Shown in pieces: positions 45,107 through 54,337 of a stretch of 64,000 bases of DNA. The first letter of the stretch is position 1, and the number at the start of each line of letters is the position of its first letter. The stretch lies in NCBI RefSeq assembly GCF_014202755.1, contig NZ_JACHHK010000007.1:35172-99171 (forward strand). The letters run 5' to 3'. Both the position numbers and the translations under genes were made by a program. This DNA is from Catenisphaera adipataccumulans (GTDB taxonomy: Bacteria; Bacillota_I; Bacilli_A; Erysipelotrichales; Erysipelotrichaceae). The notes under the pieces are model-generated. The model had not been told where the DNA came from. It worked only from the letters and a program-made list of their open reading frames with translations, and made no database searches.

Positions 45107-45763
45107 TTAGATTTCTTTATCGATGATATCCAATACGGTTTCGACGACTTCGTCGATCGTTAAGTCGGATGTATCGACCAGAATGGCGTCATCTGCCTTT
45201 TTTAGCGGCGATATGGCGCGGTGGGTATCCTGGTAGTCCCTGGCTACGATATCCTGAAAAATCGTCTCATAGTCCGCTTCGATGCCTTTTTTAATATATT
45301 CTTTATAACGACGTCCGGCACGCGCTTCCGGCGTGGCGTCCATATATAATTTTACTTCGGCATCCGGCAGGACCACGGAACAAATATCCCTGCCGTCGAC
45401 GATGAATCCTTTGTCCTTTACTGCTTCCTGCTGGAGACTGACGAGCTTTTGACGTACTTCCGGCAAAGCTGAAGTGATCGAAGCCATCATGGACACTTCA
45501 TTCATCCGGATCGCTTGGGATACATCTTCCCCGTTTAATAAGACCCGGTCGCCGTCGAAACGGATATGGATCTGATCCAGTGCTTCTTGAAGCGCTTGTT
45601 TATTTTCATAATCGACATGATTCTTTTTGACATAATAAGCTACGCAGCGGTACATTGCACCGGTATCCAAATGGCGCATATTCAGCTTTTCGGCTATGCG
45701 GTCGGAAATGGTGCTCTTTCCGACCCCGCTGGGGCCGTCGATCGCAATATTGATTTTTTTCAT
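45107..45763 (-). CDS. cmk: Cytidylate kinase
   Basis: Phosphorylates CMP/dCMP. The 218-residue protein has the P-loop [19 protein letters not shown], then [16 protein letters not shown] and [16 protein letters not shown] in the order of the family. GGGTG nine bases before 45763 supports that start; a GTG at 45775 overlaps it. In many bacteria rpsA follows cmk, but here der is next. Translation is probably coupled to the upstream charged membrane protein gene, whose stop is at 45768. Confidence 0.96.
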   Translation of the reverse strand: MKKINIAIDGPSGVGKSTISDRIAEKLNMRHLDTGAMYRCVAYYVKKNHVDYENKQALQEALDQIHIRFDGDRVLLNGEDVSQAIRMNEVSMMASITSALPEVRQKLVSLQQEAVKDKGFIVDGRDICSVVLPDAEVKLYMDATPEARAGRRYKEYIKKGIEADYETIFQDIVARDYQDTHRAISPLKKADDAILVDTSDLTIDEVVETVLDIIDKEI

Positions 45764-45767
45764 TTCG

Positions 45768-46712
45768 TTATGCACCCAAATTTTTCAGAATGACGACGGT
45801 GAAGCCGATCGCGATGATCAAAAGAACAACCAGAACGATCAAAATGATATTCAGAACTTTGCCTGTGCGTTCTTCTTTGGAAGTTGTCTTCTTTTGTGCC
45901 TCTTTCAGCGTATCGCTCGGCATTTTGTCCTTAGACTTTGCGGCTTTCTTCTTTGCTTTGCGGGCACGTTTTTCTTGTTTTTTGCGTTCTTTTTCTTTCC
46001 GCCGTTCTTCCCTTGCCTGTTCGGCTTCATCAATTTCAGGAAGTTCTTCCTCTTCGTATTCATCATCATAGACAAATTCAGTCGGAATATCGTCATTGGA
46101 AAGAACGATCTTTTCTTTTGAATCTTCTTTTGGTTCTTCTTTTTCCGCTGGCTCCTCTGTTTCATTGACTTCTTCATCATCAACGACCGGATGAACTGGC
46201 AGCGGTTCATCGCTTACCGGCAGGATCGTCGGACCTTCATCCTCTTCTTCCTCTTCCTCGTCTTCGACTTCCGGTGTCTTAATAGCACTGATATTCATCG
46301 ACTGATTCGGAATGAATGGTTCAGCCTTTGGCTGTCCTTCGGATAAATCGACCGTTGAGCCTAATTCATCATCGTCCTCTTCCATCGGAACGAAATGCTG
46401 GTTGCGGTGCATAGTATCGGTTCCGCCCAGCTGTTTCAGAATATTGATCTGTGTATCATCCGATACACTGTTTCCATTATCTAAATTATATTGACGTGCT
46501 TCTTCAAACACATTGGCCATGACGTCATTGTCATTTTCGGCAGCCTGTGTTTTGGTTTCCTGATGCGGATGGACCGGCTGATTGGCATGGTTTAAAGAAG
46601 TATTTTCTTCTATTTTTGTTTCTTTTGTCTGTGCTTGTTTGGCAGTCGTTTCTTCTTCCAGCTGCTCGCGCAGTGCTTTATATCGTTGAACCCGTGAATA
46701 TTTTTTAGGCAT
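45768..46712 (-). CDS. Highly charged, tail-anchored-like membrane protein
   Basis: A 314-residue protein without a recognised domain. A basic N-terminus (PKKYSRVQRYKALREQLEEE) is followed by about 190 acidic, low-complexity residues rich in Glu/Asp/Pro. A Lys/Arg-rich helical patch lies near 232-285, and one C-terminal membrane helix (VLNIILIVLVVLLIIAIGFTVVIL) ends eight residues from the terminus. Topology would leave most of it in the cytoplasm. It heads the cmk-der-gpsA-hup unit. Other Firmicutes have a LysM membrane protein at this place, but no LysM is present here. Confidence 0.78.
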   Translation of the reverse strand: MPKKYSRVQRYKALREQLEEETTAKQAQTKETKIEENTSLNHANQPVHPHQETKTQAAENDNDVMANVFEEARQYNLDNGNSVSDDTQINILKQLGGTDTMHRNQHFVPMEEDDDELGSTVDLSEGQPKAEPFIPNQSMNISAIKTPEVEDEEEEEEDEGPTILPVSDEPLPVHPVVDDEEVNETEEPAEKEEPKEDSKEKIVLSNDDIPTEFVYDDEYEEEELPEIDEAEQAREERRKEKERKKQEKRARKAKKKAAKSKDKMPSDTLKEAQKKTTSKEERTGKVLNIILIVLVVLLIIAIGFTVVILKNLGA

Positions 46713-46820
46713 ACTGAACCTCCCGTAAAATCATAAATAATTATATATAAAAAAGGGCAAAAAGTCTATATACTTAAAGCCCGATTCATTTCTCGACATA
46801 AAAATTTTAAATGTGAAAAA

Positions 46821-47714
46821 TTATTCAATCGTCGTGCCTTCTACACGCGGCGCATACTGAATCGCAAACGATTTCATACCTGTATGACAATTAATGACCG
46901 GCGACAATACGTCCTTATTGTAGTGCACGTCCGGGAAAAATTTTGCCATTAGTTCTTCGCCGTAAGCCATTGCTTCCGGATTGCGGGAATCCATCAAATA
47001 GAAGACATAATCATGATAGTCATCCCCGTTTCGCTCCGCAATACCCTTCTGACAAAGTTCAAAGGTCCGGCGGATCGCTTTCTTCATGGTGCGGACTTTT
47101 TCGGACATACCAACCTTTCCTTTCGTATCAATTGATACGACACAGATTGGTTTGATCTGAAGCATATTGGCAAATTTTGCGGCAAAAGGAGTCAGTCGGC
47201 CGCCTTTTGCCAGGTGATTCAGATCATACGGCAGAAGATAGCCGCAGGAACGGGTCGTGGAAGCTGCTAGACGACGGATGATTTCCTCTGGCTCTACGCC
47301 CTGTTCAACGAGCTGTCGGGCCGCTTTGGTCCAATATCCCTCAATGGCCAGCGTTGTGAATGTATCCGTTGTGTAGACCGGGATATCAAATTGTTTTCCG
47401 GTCGACAGCATCAGCGCGTTGGTGCCGGACAGTCCCGGACTCATATTGACCGCAATGACGTCGGTAACGCCTTCTTTTTTATATTTAGCAAATAATTCTT
47501 CGGCAAGTGCTGCTTTTGGCTGACTGGTCATGGCATAGGAACCGTCCTCCATCAAGTCATACAAACCTTGGGCATCCAAGTCAACGCCGTCATCATAGCT
47601 CTTGTCATCAATAAAAATCTGCATCGGCAGAATATCAATATCTAAATCGGCTGCTTGTTTTCGGGTCAGGCAACCGCCGCTTTCTGTTACTACGCGAACT
47701 TTTCGAGTCATCAT
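46821..47714 (-). CDS. DegV family fatty-acid-binding protein
   Basis: Third DegV paralogue of the window, 297 residues. It shows VRVVTESGGCLTRKQAADL, TSQPKAALAEE, NMSPGLSGTNAL (fatty-acid pocket) and LNHLAKGGRLTPFAAKFANML. It ends VINCHTGMKSFAIQYAP. The Ser usually found in VTDSxxxL is Glu-Ser-Gly here, and the head-group loop lacks the common GPG, so ligand preference may differ. AAAGG six bases before 47714 sets the start. Confidence 0.9.
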   Translation of the reverse strand: MMTRKVRVVTESGGCLTRKQAADLDIDILPMQIFIDDKSYDDGVDLDAQGLYDLMEDGSYAMTSQPKAALAEELFAKYKKEGVTDVIAVNMSPGLSGTNALMLSTGKQFDIPVYTTDTFTTLAIEGYWTKAARQLVEQGVEPEEIIRRLAASTTRSCGYLLPYDLNHLAKGGRLTPFAAKFANMLQIKPICVVSIDTKGKVGMSEKVRTMKKAIRRTFELCQKGIAERNGDDYHDYVFYLMDSRNPEAMAYGEELMAKFFPDVHYNKDVLSPVINCHTGMKSFAIQYAPRVEGTTIE

Positions 47715-47789
47715 GTTCAACCTTTCTCTTTTATCTTAAATCATAGCAGATTCTTTGCATTTTGCATTTGTGTAAAATTCAGAATCTGC

Positions 47790-48443
47790 CTAATTTTCGT
47801 TGTTTTCCGAAGCCGTTTCGGTCTGTTCGGACGCTTTCCGTATACGGCGCTTGCCGCAGAGCATATAAAGCATGCCGCCGATCATGCCGCCGAGGGTATT
47901 GAAAAATAAATCCGACAGCTGAAATGTACCCACCTTCAGCAGCAGCTGCAGCAGTTCGATCGACAAAGAAAATATAAAAGAATACGAGAACGACTGAATC
48001 ACAATTTCAGAATACTTCAGATCTTGATCTTTTCCTTTTTCCTTTGCCCAAAATACCAAATACGTAAACGGTACAAAAAGCAGCAGGTTCTCAATGATCT
48101 GTGTGGATAAATTGCCTGCATCATCATACAATCCCCATGTACCCATGACATCGCTCAGCGGATTGTTCCACAAAGACCGGCAGAGCAGCGTCCGATAAAG
48201 AATCATGGCCGTATAAAAAGCCAGATAGAAAACATATCGAAATTCCTTGTTGGACTTAAAAAATCGGCCGAACACATGGAAGGCATTGCGGAATCCGCCG
48301 TTCTTTTTAGCGATCATATATAAGTACATGAAAAGAAAAGCAGAAATGACAGAAGCGAAAAATTCCTGATAGAAACTAGCTAATACGTTGGTTAGAACTA
48401 AAATAAATAAATCCAAAGCAAATCCCCTCTTTTGCCATATCAT
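47790..48443 (-). CDS. VanZ-like family membrane protein
   Basis: A 217-residue membrane protein with five or six hydrophobic helices. The VanZ-type block LLFVPFTYLVFW and SFSLSIELLQLLL-like helix followed by RVSDLFFNTLGGMIGG-like sequence (here FQLSDLFFNTLGGMIGGML) lie in the C-terminal half. Relatives are linked to low-level teicoplanin resistance or unknown envelope roles. No clear ribosome site; 48443 is the best of several possible starts. It sits at the edge of the polysaccharide island. Confidence 0.8.
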   Translation of the reverse strand: MIWQKRGFALDLFILVLTNVLASFYQEFFASVISAFLFMYLYMIAKKNGGFRNAFHVFGRFFKSNKEFRYVFYLAFYTAMILYRTLLCRSLWNNPLSDVMGTWGLYDDAGNLSTQIIENLLLFVPFTYLVFWAKEKGKDQDLKYSEIVIQSFSYSFIFSLSIELLQLLLKVGTFQLSDLFFNTLGGMIGGMLYMLCGKRRIRKASEQTETASENNEN

Positions 48444-48507
48444 GGTAACATGAGGTCGCCTTGGATTCAAATAAATATAATTCCATTAAAGTGTTCAAAA
48501 TTTCATT

Positions 48508-49320
48508 TTAGAAACTTTTTGTATACTTCTTATGGAAGAGTTTTGCCGCTAAGAATGATGTGATCTTGCGTTTCCAGTCGATCTGGCCGAAGTACATATA
48601 CGGCACTTCATGGATCTCATTCGGGTCCAGTACATCCGAGCGGACTTGATAGTCCAGCCAGACATTGAATAAACGTTCACTGATCCGGCCTGGATACCGC
48701 ATCTCAAATCCGGACAGACCGTCTGCTGAATATTCTTTTACCAGCGTAAAAAGAATATCGAACAGCCATTCACAATACTGATCGGCCAATTTTTTGTTCA
48801 TGATAAACATGTTGAACATATAACCGCTGCGCTGATTCATCACCCGGTCAAAGGATTCTACATATTCCGGATATTTTTTCTGCAGGATCTCTTTTGTCAG
48901 ATTCAGCTGTTTTCCGTCAAATGTATGCGCATAATGGGAATAAATCGTTTCGATATAGTAATGACGTTTTTTCGGTACCAGGACTTGATACTGCTTCAGC
49001 ATTGGTTCCAGTTCTTCCTTTGTCAGTACAGATTCCAACTCTTCACGATTTTTCTGATACGACTTGCTTTTCATCGTAAAATACCGGCGGTAATGGACCA
49101 AACCAAAGTAATCACACGGCAAATTTTTCCAGGCCCAGTAGACAACCGTCAATTCCGAAAACATCGGATTCTGATCACTGATATTGTCCCCGCTGTTATC
49201 CGGTGTAAATCCTGGGATCGGATCATGCAAGGCGCTGCCGGCCTGAACTGGCAGATAGATATCACTTTTTGGCACATCACAAGGTTTATGACATGCGATA
49301 CATAATTTTATATCTGACAT
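48508..49320 (-). CDS. DUF4422 glycosyltransferase
   Basis: A 270-residue DUF4422 protein, a group of capsular glycosyltransferases. Diagnostic blocks are IACHKPCDVP at the start, the PGFTPDNSGDNISDQNP segment and WAWKNLPCDYFGLVHYRRYF. A late HEVPYMYFGQIDW closes the fold. Its ATG overlaps the last base of the sugar transferase stop (TAATG), with AAGGAG upstream. Probably adds the second or a later sugar to the lipid-linked unit. Confidence 0.88.
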   Translation of the reverse strand: MSDIKLCIACHKPCDVPKSDIYLPVQAGSALHDPIPGFTPDNSGDNISDQNPMFSELTVVYWAWKNLPCDYFGLVHYRRYFTMKSKSYQKNREELESVLTKEELEPMLKQYQVLVPKKRHYYIETIYSHYAHTFDGKQLNLTKEILQKKYPEYVESFDRVMNQRSGYMFNMFIMNKKLADQYCEWLFDILFTLVKEYSADGLSGFEMRYPGRISERLFNVWLDYQVRSDVLDPNEIHEVPYMYFGQIDWKRKITSFLAAKLFHKKYTKSF

Positions 49321-51401
49321 TATTTTGCTCCTTCTTCTTTTGCGACCGAGCGGAACGTATGGAAAATGATCTTAATATCGAATCCTAAACTATGATGATC
49401 AACATAGTATAATTCCATTTTCTGCCGTTCGCCGGATTCATAGGTTGCGTTGTTGCGCGCATAGGCTTGCCAATAACCGGTCAGACCTGGTTTGACACTT
49501 AAAAGCTTGCCGATCTGATCACCGTAGATCTTTGTCTCTTTTTCCACGATCGGCCGCGGCCCGACGATGGACAGGCTGCCGCCCAGGATGTTGAATAACT
49601 GCGGCAGTTCATCCAGGCTTGTCCGGCGCAGGAAACCGCCGATCTTGGTAATACGCGGATCATCGGTGATCTTAAATTCGGTTTGATATTCATGCAGCTG
49701 CTCTTCGGTCAATACTTCACGTAGATCTTCAAAATCATTGCGCATGGACCGGAACTTGTAAACCTTGATCCGTTTGCCGTTCTTGCCGATTCGTTCATGG
49801 CCGTAGAACGGGCTGCCGCCGTCGTTCAATACGACTAAGATCATCAAGACCAGCAGCAGCGGTGAAAGGATCACGATCGCAATGGCAGAAAGAACAATAT
49901 CGAAGGTTCTCTTGATAAACAAGTAGAAGCTTTCTTTGAAAGAATGCCGTGCATGATACAGCGAATGATCATACGGCAGCGGCTGTTTAAATTCAACATA
50001 CCGCTGGATGCGGTGCAGCTCTTCATTTTGATTCTCTTTGGTATATTTTCTTGTGGAACGGAACGTGATATAACGACCGATCATCTTTAAAATGATAAGC
50101 AGATCTTTGCCCAGGTTCCAGGATTCAATATAGTCCCGTTCAATATGGATCAGTTCCTTGTCGGAATACTTGCAGCTCCAATAGCCGACCACACCAGCCT
50201 GTACATTTAAATTTGTACGCTCTTTGGCACTTAAGTGGATGTATTCCACCGGCTTCAATGCCTTCGGTCCGACAAAACTCATTTCCCCAGCCAATACATT
50301 CAGGATCATCGGCATGCCGTCCAGATGGGTCCATAATAAAAACAGTCCGAACTTTGTATACGGTGATTTATGAGCTTTGATACGCTCTTGGGCATCGATC
50401 CGCATGGTACGGAAACGATATTGCCGGAAGTTCATCCCGTTGCGGCTGATCCGAATGAGATGGACAAGGATCCGTCCATGGGTTTCAAAAATCGAATCAA
50501 TTAGTGAAAGAACGCAAAGGATCAACAACGCCGGCAGCAGGCAGAGTCCCAAAACGATATCGAATAAACGTTTCAAAGCAGCTGAACGTTTCGGGATCGG
50601 AATGATCGGCAAATACGTCAGTACCGTGCACTCCCCGATCCGGTTGACGATATCGTGGTAATTCTGCATTAAATTGAAATCGTCGACTTGGACGTGAACG
50701 GTTTTTCCTTCTTCACAAATTTCAGAAGCAACTCGAAAGACCGATCGGTCAATTACATCCGCAGCTAAGAAAACATCATCGACCGCTTCCGATTTGATGA
50801 TTTCCATATAATCTTCATATGAACCAATGACTTTGACATTATCGATAAAAGAATCTTTTAAGTTCTGATCCGTTACGATCAAGCCGGAGACTGTATAACG
50901 CCAATCATCGGTATTTTTTAATTTTTCCAGTGCACTTTTTACCAGACGCAGAGATCCGACAATAATAAGCTTCCGGCCATGCGAAAGCTGGTAACGAAAA
51001 AAGAACCGGCTTTTTAAAAAGTTTCGGAAAACAAATAGAAAAATAACGGAGAATCCAACGAACAGAATGAAAAAACTGCGTGAATAAGCGATACTTGTCT
51101 TCGTGAAGAACGCGAATCCAAGCATGACTAAAAGCAATAAAAAAACAATCTTGATGCATTCCCCAAGTTCCTGTATTTTCGATCGCGAAAATAAGGTATC
51201 GTTATGGAGCATGATGATGATCAACGCAAAATAACCAACAATCATCACAAAGTAAAGTGTGATATATGCTTGTTGGTTATAGTTCACTCCATCCAGAATA
51301 GGAGAAAATTTAATCGCTTTAGCCAGCCAAAACGAGATGGTGATTGCCAGCAGATCCACGATATATTGATAATACAGATTGTATTTGCTTAAGTTATTCA
51401 T
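49320..51401 (-). CDS. Double-domain undecaprenyl-phosphate sugar phosphotransferase
   Basis: A 693-residue membrane enzyme that should start repeat-unit synthesis by moving a sugar-1-phosphate onto undecaprenyl phosphate. Residues 1-130 hold about four helices and 140-260 a Rossmann-like CoA-binding-3 domain. Uniquely, two bacterial-sugar-transferase domains follow. Copy 2 (497-693) is canonical: [47 protein letters not shown]. Copy 1 (277-445) keeps the fold but has LDGMPM for LDELPQ and FVGPKA for VGPRP, so it is likely inactive. GAGGAA precedes the ATG. Confidence 0.9.
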   Translation of the reverse strand: MNNLSKYNLYYQYIVDLLAITISFWLAKAIKFSPILDGVNYNQQAYITLYFVMIVGYFALIIIMLHNDTLFSRSKIQELGECIKIVFLLLLVMLGFAFFTKTSIAYSRSFFILFVGFSVIFLFVFRNFLKSRFFFRYQLSHGRKLIIVGSLRLVKSALEKLKNTDDWRYTVSGLIVTDQNLKDSFIDNVKVIGSYEDYMEIIKSEAVDDVFLAADVIDRSVFRVASEICEEGKTVHVQVDDFNLMQNYHDIVNRIGECTVLTYLPIIPIPKRSAALKRLFDIVLGLCLLPALLILCVLSLIDSIFETHGRILVHLIRISRNGMNFRQYRFRTMRIDAQERIKAHKSPYTKFGLFLLWTHLDGMPMILNVLAGEMSFVGPKALKPVEYIHLSAKERTNLNVQAGVVGYWSCKYSDKELIHIERDYIESWNLGKDLLIILKMIGRYITFRSTRKYTKENQNEELHRIQRYVEFKQPLPYDHSLYHARHSFKESFYLFIKRTFDIVLSAIAIVILSPLLLVLMILVVLNDGGSPFYGHERIGKNGKRIKVYKFRSMRNDFEDLREVLTEEQLHEYQTEFKITDDPRITKIGGFLRRTSLDELPQLFNILGGSLSIVGPRPIVEKETKIYGDQIGKLLSVKPGLTGYWQAYARNNATYESGERQKMELYYVDHHSLGFDIKIIFHTFRSVAKEEGAK

Positions 51402-51425
51402 ACAAATTCCTCATAAACGTTAATA

Positions 51426-51454
51426 TTCTAACATATTTTATTATGAAATGAAAT
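51426..51454 (-). promoter_or_regulatory. Promoter of the sugar transferase gene
   Basis: Minus strand TTTCAT (51449-51454), 17-base spacer, TGTTAGAAT extended -10 (51426-51431). The -35 lies inside a four-copy ATGAA tandem repeat. Confidence 0.5.
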
Positions 51455-51463
51455 GAAATGAAC
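51444..51463. repeat. Four tandem copies of the 5-bp unit ATGAA
   Basis: Exact tandem ATGAA x4 upstream of the sugar transferase gene, overlapping its likely -35 region. Confidence 0.85.
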
Positions 51464-51481
51464 ATACGCACCGTTGAAATA

Positions 51482-51511
51482 AAAAAGAAGCCTTTTATAA
51501 AGGCTTCTTTT
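51482..51511 (-). terminator. Terminator after the Wzz-like gene
   Basis: AAAAGAAGCCTTT/AAAGGCTTCTTTT inverted repeat just past the stop of the Wzz-like gene. It separates that unit from the sugar transferase and DUF4422 genes. Confidence 0.88.
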
Positions 51512-51513
51512 AT

Positions 51514-52968
51514 TTAACAAGTAATTGCACCAATAATTTCTTTTCTGTAATTTGCGGCAATATCAAAGAATTCATTTAATTCGGAATATTTCGATACTTC
51601 ACATTCTGCAACAAGAATGACTGCATCTACCTCATCCAAATTCTTTCTTTCCAGTACACTGTCGTTGACATTTGGCAAAGCGACAATTTCAATGTCTTTT
51701 GTTCTGGATTGAATCTTTTCTGAAAGATCGATGATCTTACTTGCTTTGGTATCACCAACTAAAGCAATCTTCTTTGCATCGGTTATTCTTGTCACTGTAT
51801 CGATACACAAATCGAGACGATCTTCAATCGATAAATTGGTTCGATCTTCTGCATTTAAACGCATGATTTTCTTATTCAATCCTTTTAGAGATTTTCCTCT
51901 ATATTTTTTCTCTAAAACAGCTAGAGAAGGAATTTCATAGAAATCTGTTAATTCTTTTGCAGAAAGAACTTTACCAGCAAGCAACAAGTAGAATCCAATC
52001 AAGATCACTGCAATCAAAACACCGGCCAGTCCGCCAAGAATAAATTGCTTCAACACTTTTTTCTTGCTAATTGACGTTATTTTAGAAGATGCAGTAACCG
52101 CATTTGCCTGATCCGAATAAGTTCCGTTGTTCTCTAACAAAGTAACATAGTTATTAATTTCTGTAATTCGGCTATTGAGCCAAGTGAAATTATCACTATC
52201 AACAACTTTAGTGGAACTCCTATCTAAGGTGACAAGCGAATAACCAGATACTCCCATTTTTTCTACGGTTGAATTAAATTTATCTTCGACTTGAGACTGA
52301 ATGTCATCGAGAACGTAATTCGCAGATTTTTCACTTTTAAAGAATACGGTGACTGTGAATGTGTTTCCTGATGCCTGTGTGACAACAAGTTCATTTAAAT
52401 ACTCATCTTTGTTGATGTCGTATTTATTTTTTACGGAATCCCAATCCAATCCGTACTTTGTGAAGTTGGATAATGTCGTTAATAGTGTGTTAACATTGGA
52501 ATCACTGGAAACGACTTCAAGATTATTCGATTCAGAAGTTTCGTCTGAACTTGAGCTTGAATCACTTTCGTTTTCAACTGCAGCTGCCGCTGAATCCGTA
52601 TTCTGTGTATTCGAAGAAGAATTTATATATAATGTGACGGAAGCTGCACTTGTAGAATAAGGATCTAAATTTGTCTTTACGGAATTTTTCAAATATTTAT
52701 AACGGTTGTTTAACGCTTTGATCAGTTGATCTTGCTGGTCTTCATAATATGTTTCATAATCATTGTCAAAGGACTCCTCAGAAGCAGAATTTGATGTAGC
52801 TAATTGTGATTTTTGCGTTAAGTAACTTTTTCCGCCAAAACAGAGTCCGAAGATAATTCCAATTAATATAATTGATTTCCAACGCAACAAAAGCCGAATT
52901 AATAAGGCTCTCATGCTAACGGTTCGATCCTTTTCAAGCACCTTTGTTTCTACATTTGTTTTAAGCAT
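51514..52968 (-). CDS. Wzz/CpsC-like chain-length protein with pseudo-kinase tail
   Basis: A 484-residue polysaccharide co-polymerase. Membrane helices at about 31-48 and 309-331 bracket an extracellular domain with a Ser/Asp/Glu-rich low-complexity stretch (119-160). The cytoplasmic tail (about 362-484) resembles the tyrosine-kinase partner CpsD: VDAVILVAECEVSKYSELNE and a final IIGAIT strand. Its P-loop place reads ALVGDTKASK and lacks the GKS of Walker A, and no Tyr cluster ends the protein. No separate CpsD kinase or CpsB phosphatase is in the window. AAAGGA precedes the ATG. Confidence 0.82.
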   Translation of the reverse strand: MLKTNVETKVLEKDRTVSMRALLIRLLLRWKSIILIGIIFGLCFGGKSYLTQKSQLATSNSASEESFDNDYETYYEDQQDQLIKALNNRYKYLKNSVKTNLDPYSTSAASVTLYINSSSNTQNTDSAAAAVENESDSSSSSDETSESNNLEVVSSDSNVNTLLTTLSNFTKYGLDWDSVKNKYDINKDEYLNELVVTQASGNTFTVTVFFKSEKSANYVLDDIQSQVEDKFNSTVEKMGVSGYSLVTLDRSSTKVVDSDNFTWLNSRITEINNYVTLLENNGTYSDQANAVTASSKITSISKKKVLKQFILGGLAGVLIAVILIGFYLLLAGKVLSAKELTDFYEIPSLAVLEKKYRGKSLKGLNKKIMRLNAEDRTNLSIEDRLDLCIDTVTRITDAKKIALVGDTKASKIIDLSEKIQSRTKDIEIVALPNVNDSVLERKNLDEVDAVILVAECEVSKYSELNEFFDIAANYRKEIIGAITC

Positions 52969-54315
52969 CTAATCATTCCTTTCTTGAAATATTTTTTCTA
53001 TTTTTTTATTTGATGAGGTATGGTAATAAATCAAATAGCATAAAATCCAAATAATAATCATTTTTACCATGGCAAATGTGAAATTTTCTTCGTAAAATTT
53101 ATTGGAGAAAAATGACATAATAAGGCTCGCAGCTACGTGACCATAGATTAAAAAACATATAAAGAACGAAAATGAATTCTTTGAATTTTTTACATTTTCA
53201 AAAAATATCTGTGATATTGCGGCCATTAATGCTACGAGAATAATGCATCCTACATAACCAAAATCATAAATAAATGGATAAAAAACTGTATAAACATTAC
53301 CTAAATTGAATCCATTCACTTTCCTATATGGAAGATCTAATTTATACTTCGAGTGTAGCCAACCAATTCTTTTGCCTATAGAAATGACCAAAGACCTAAA
53401 TGTTTGACTACCCCATATTCGAGAAATACGTCGCGGTTCTTGAAGAAATAAATCTAAATTCTTAATTTCTGCTCCCATGTAAATTGCCAAATAGTCAAAT
53501 GCTGTTAATCGATTATCAATTGATCTTTGCATTAACTGTCCGCTTGCTTTAAATAATATCATGCAGACAATTGCAATTAAAAATATCGCAACAAACATTT
53601 TTCTTGTGATGATTTGTTCTTTATTTTTATTTTTTTGTAAAATGATAAGATAATATACAAATATACATATGGCTAATGAAATCAAACCACCACGACTTCC
53701 CAACATTAAATTTGATGGAATACTGCATAGTAATATGAATAAATAGCTTAACTTTATTTTTCTATTTTCTGCAAAATAATTCGCTAAAAGTAGTCCGTAG
53801 AAATAAGTAGATGCAGTCAAAAACGCTCTGAGTTGTTCAGTCATATTTGAAAATTGTAATCCATCTCCATTTGAGAATTTTGTTTGATCTACTTTTCTGG
53901 ATGCTTCTACAATTGAAGTAATGGGTAACCCAGCCCAGTCTAGTTCTTCTTTTAAGGATATTAATAATGTGAATATACAAATCAATAACACTGCATAAGT
54001 AATGATATTTGGTATTGAATTCTGGATAAAGAATTTATTTTGATGGACACCTACAGTTTCATGAGTTAGATTAAATGCATATTGAACTATTTTACATACA
54101 ATTATAAATTCTAGAATTCCACCGGTAATAACTAAAAATGTATTTATATGCAGATTTAAAGTCCAGGTAGATTTATAAAGACATGCTATTAATGTGGCGG
54201 GAATAAATGATAATGTAAAAATAAAAGAAGGAGCAATAACATTCCGATTATTCCATCTATAACTTATATATAAAAGAATGCAAATAATAATAAACATTAA
54301 ATAAATCAATATCAT
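52969..54315 (-). CDS. Wzy-type oligosaccharide repeat-unit polymerase
   Basis: A 448-residue protein with about 11 membrane helices and a long extracytoplasmic loop near the middle-end, the architecture of O-antigen/capsule polymerases. SRGGLISLAICIFVYYLI and the loop RISRIWGSQTFRSLVISIGK are notable; sequence conservation in this class is low, so assignment rests on topology and locus. AAGGAG lies just before the ATG. Very AT-rich. Follows glf by 22 bases. Confidence 0.8.
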   Translation of the reverse strand: MILIYLMFIIICILLYISYRWNNRNVIAPSFIFTLSFIPATLIACLYKSTWTLNLHINTFLVITGGILEFIIVCKIVQYAFNLTHETVGVHQNKFFIQNSIPNIITYAVLLICIFTLLISLKEELDWAGLPITSIVEASRKVDQTKFSNGDGLQFSNMTEQLRAFLTASTYFYGLLLANYFAENRKIKLSYLFILLCSIPSNLMLGSRGGLISLAICIFVYYLIILQKNKNKEQIITRKMFVAIFLIAIVCMILFKASGQLMQRSIDNRLTAFDYLAIYMGAEIKNLDLFLQEPRRISRIWGSQTFRSLVISIGKRIGWLHSKYKLDLPYRKVNGFNLGNVYTVFYPFIYDFGYVGCIILVALMAAISQIFFENVKNSKNSFSFFICFLIYGHVAASLIMSFFSNKFYEENFTFAMVKMIIIWILCYLIYYHTSSNKKIEKIFQERND

Positions 54316-54337
54316 CACTCCTTATTAACTAGAACCT

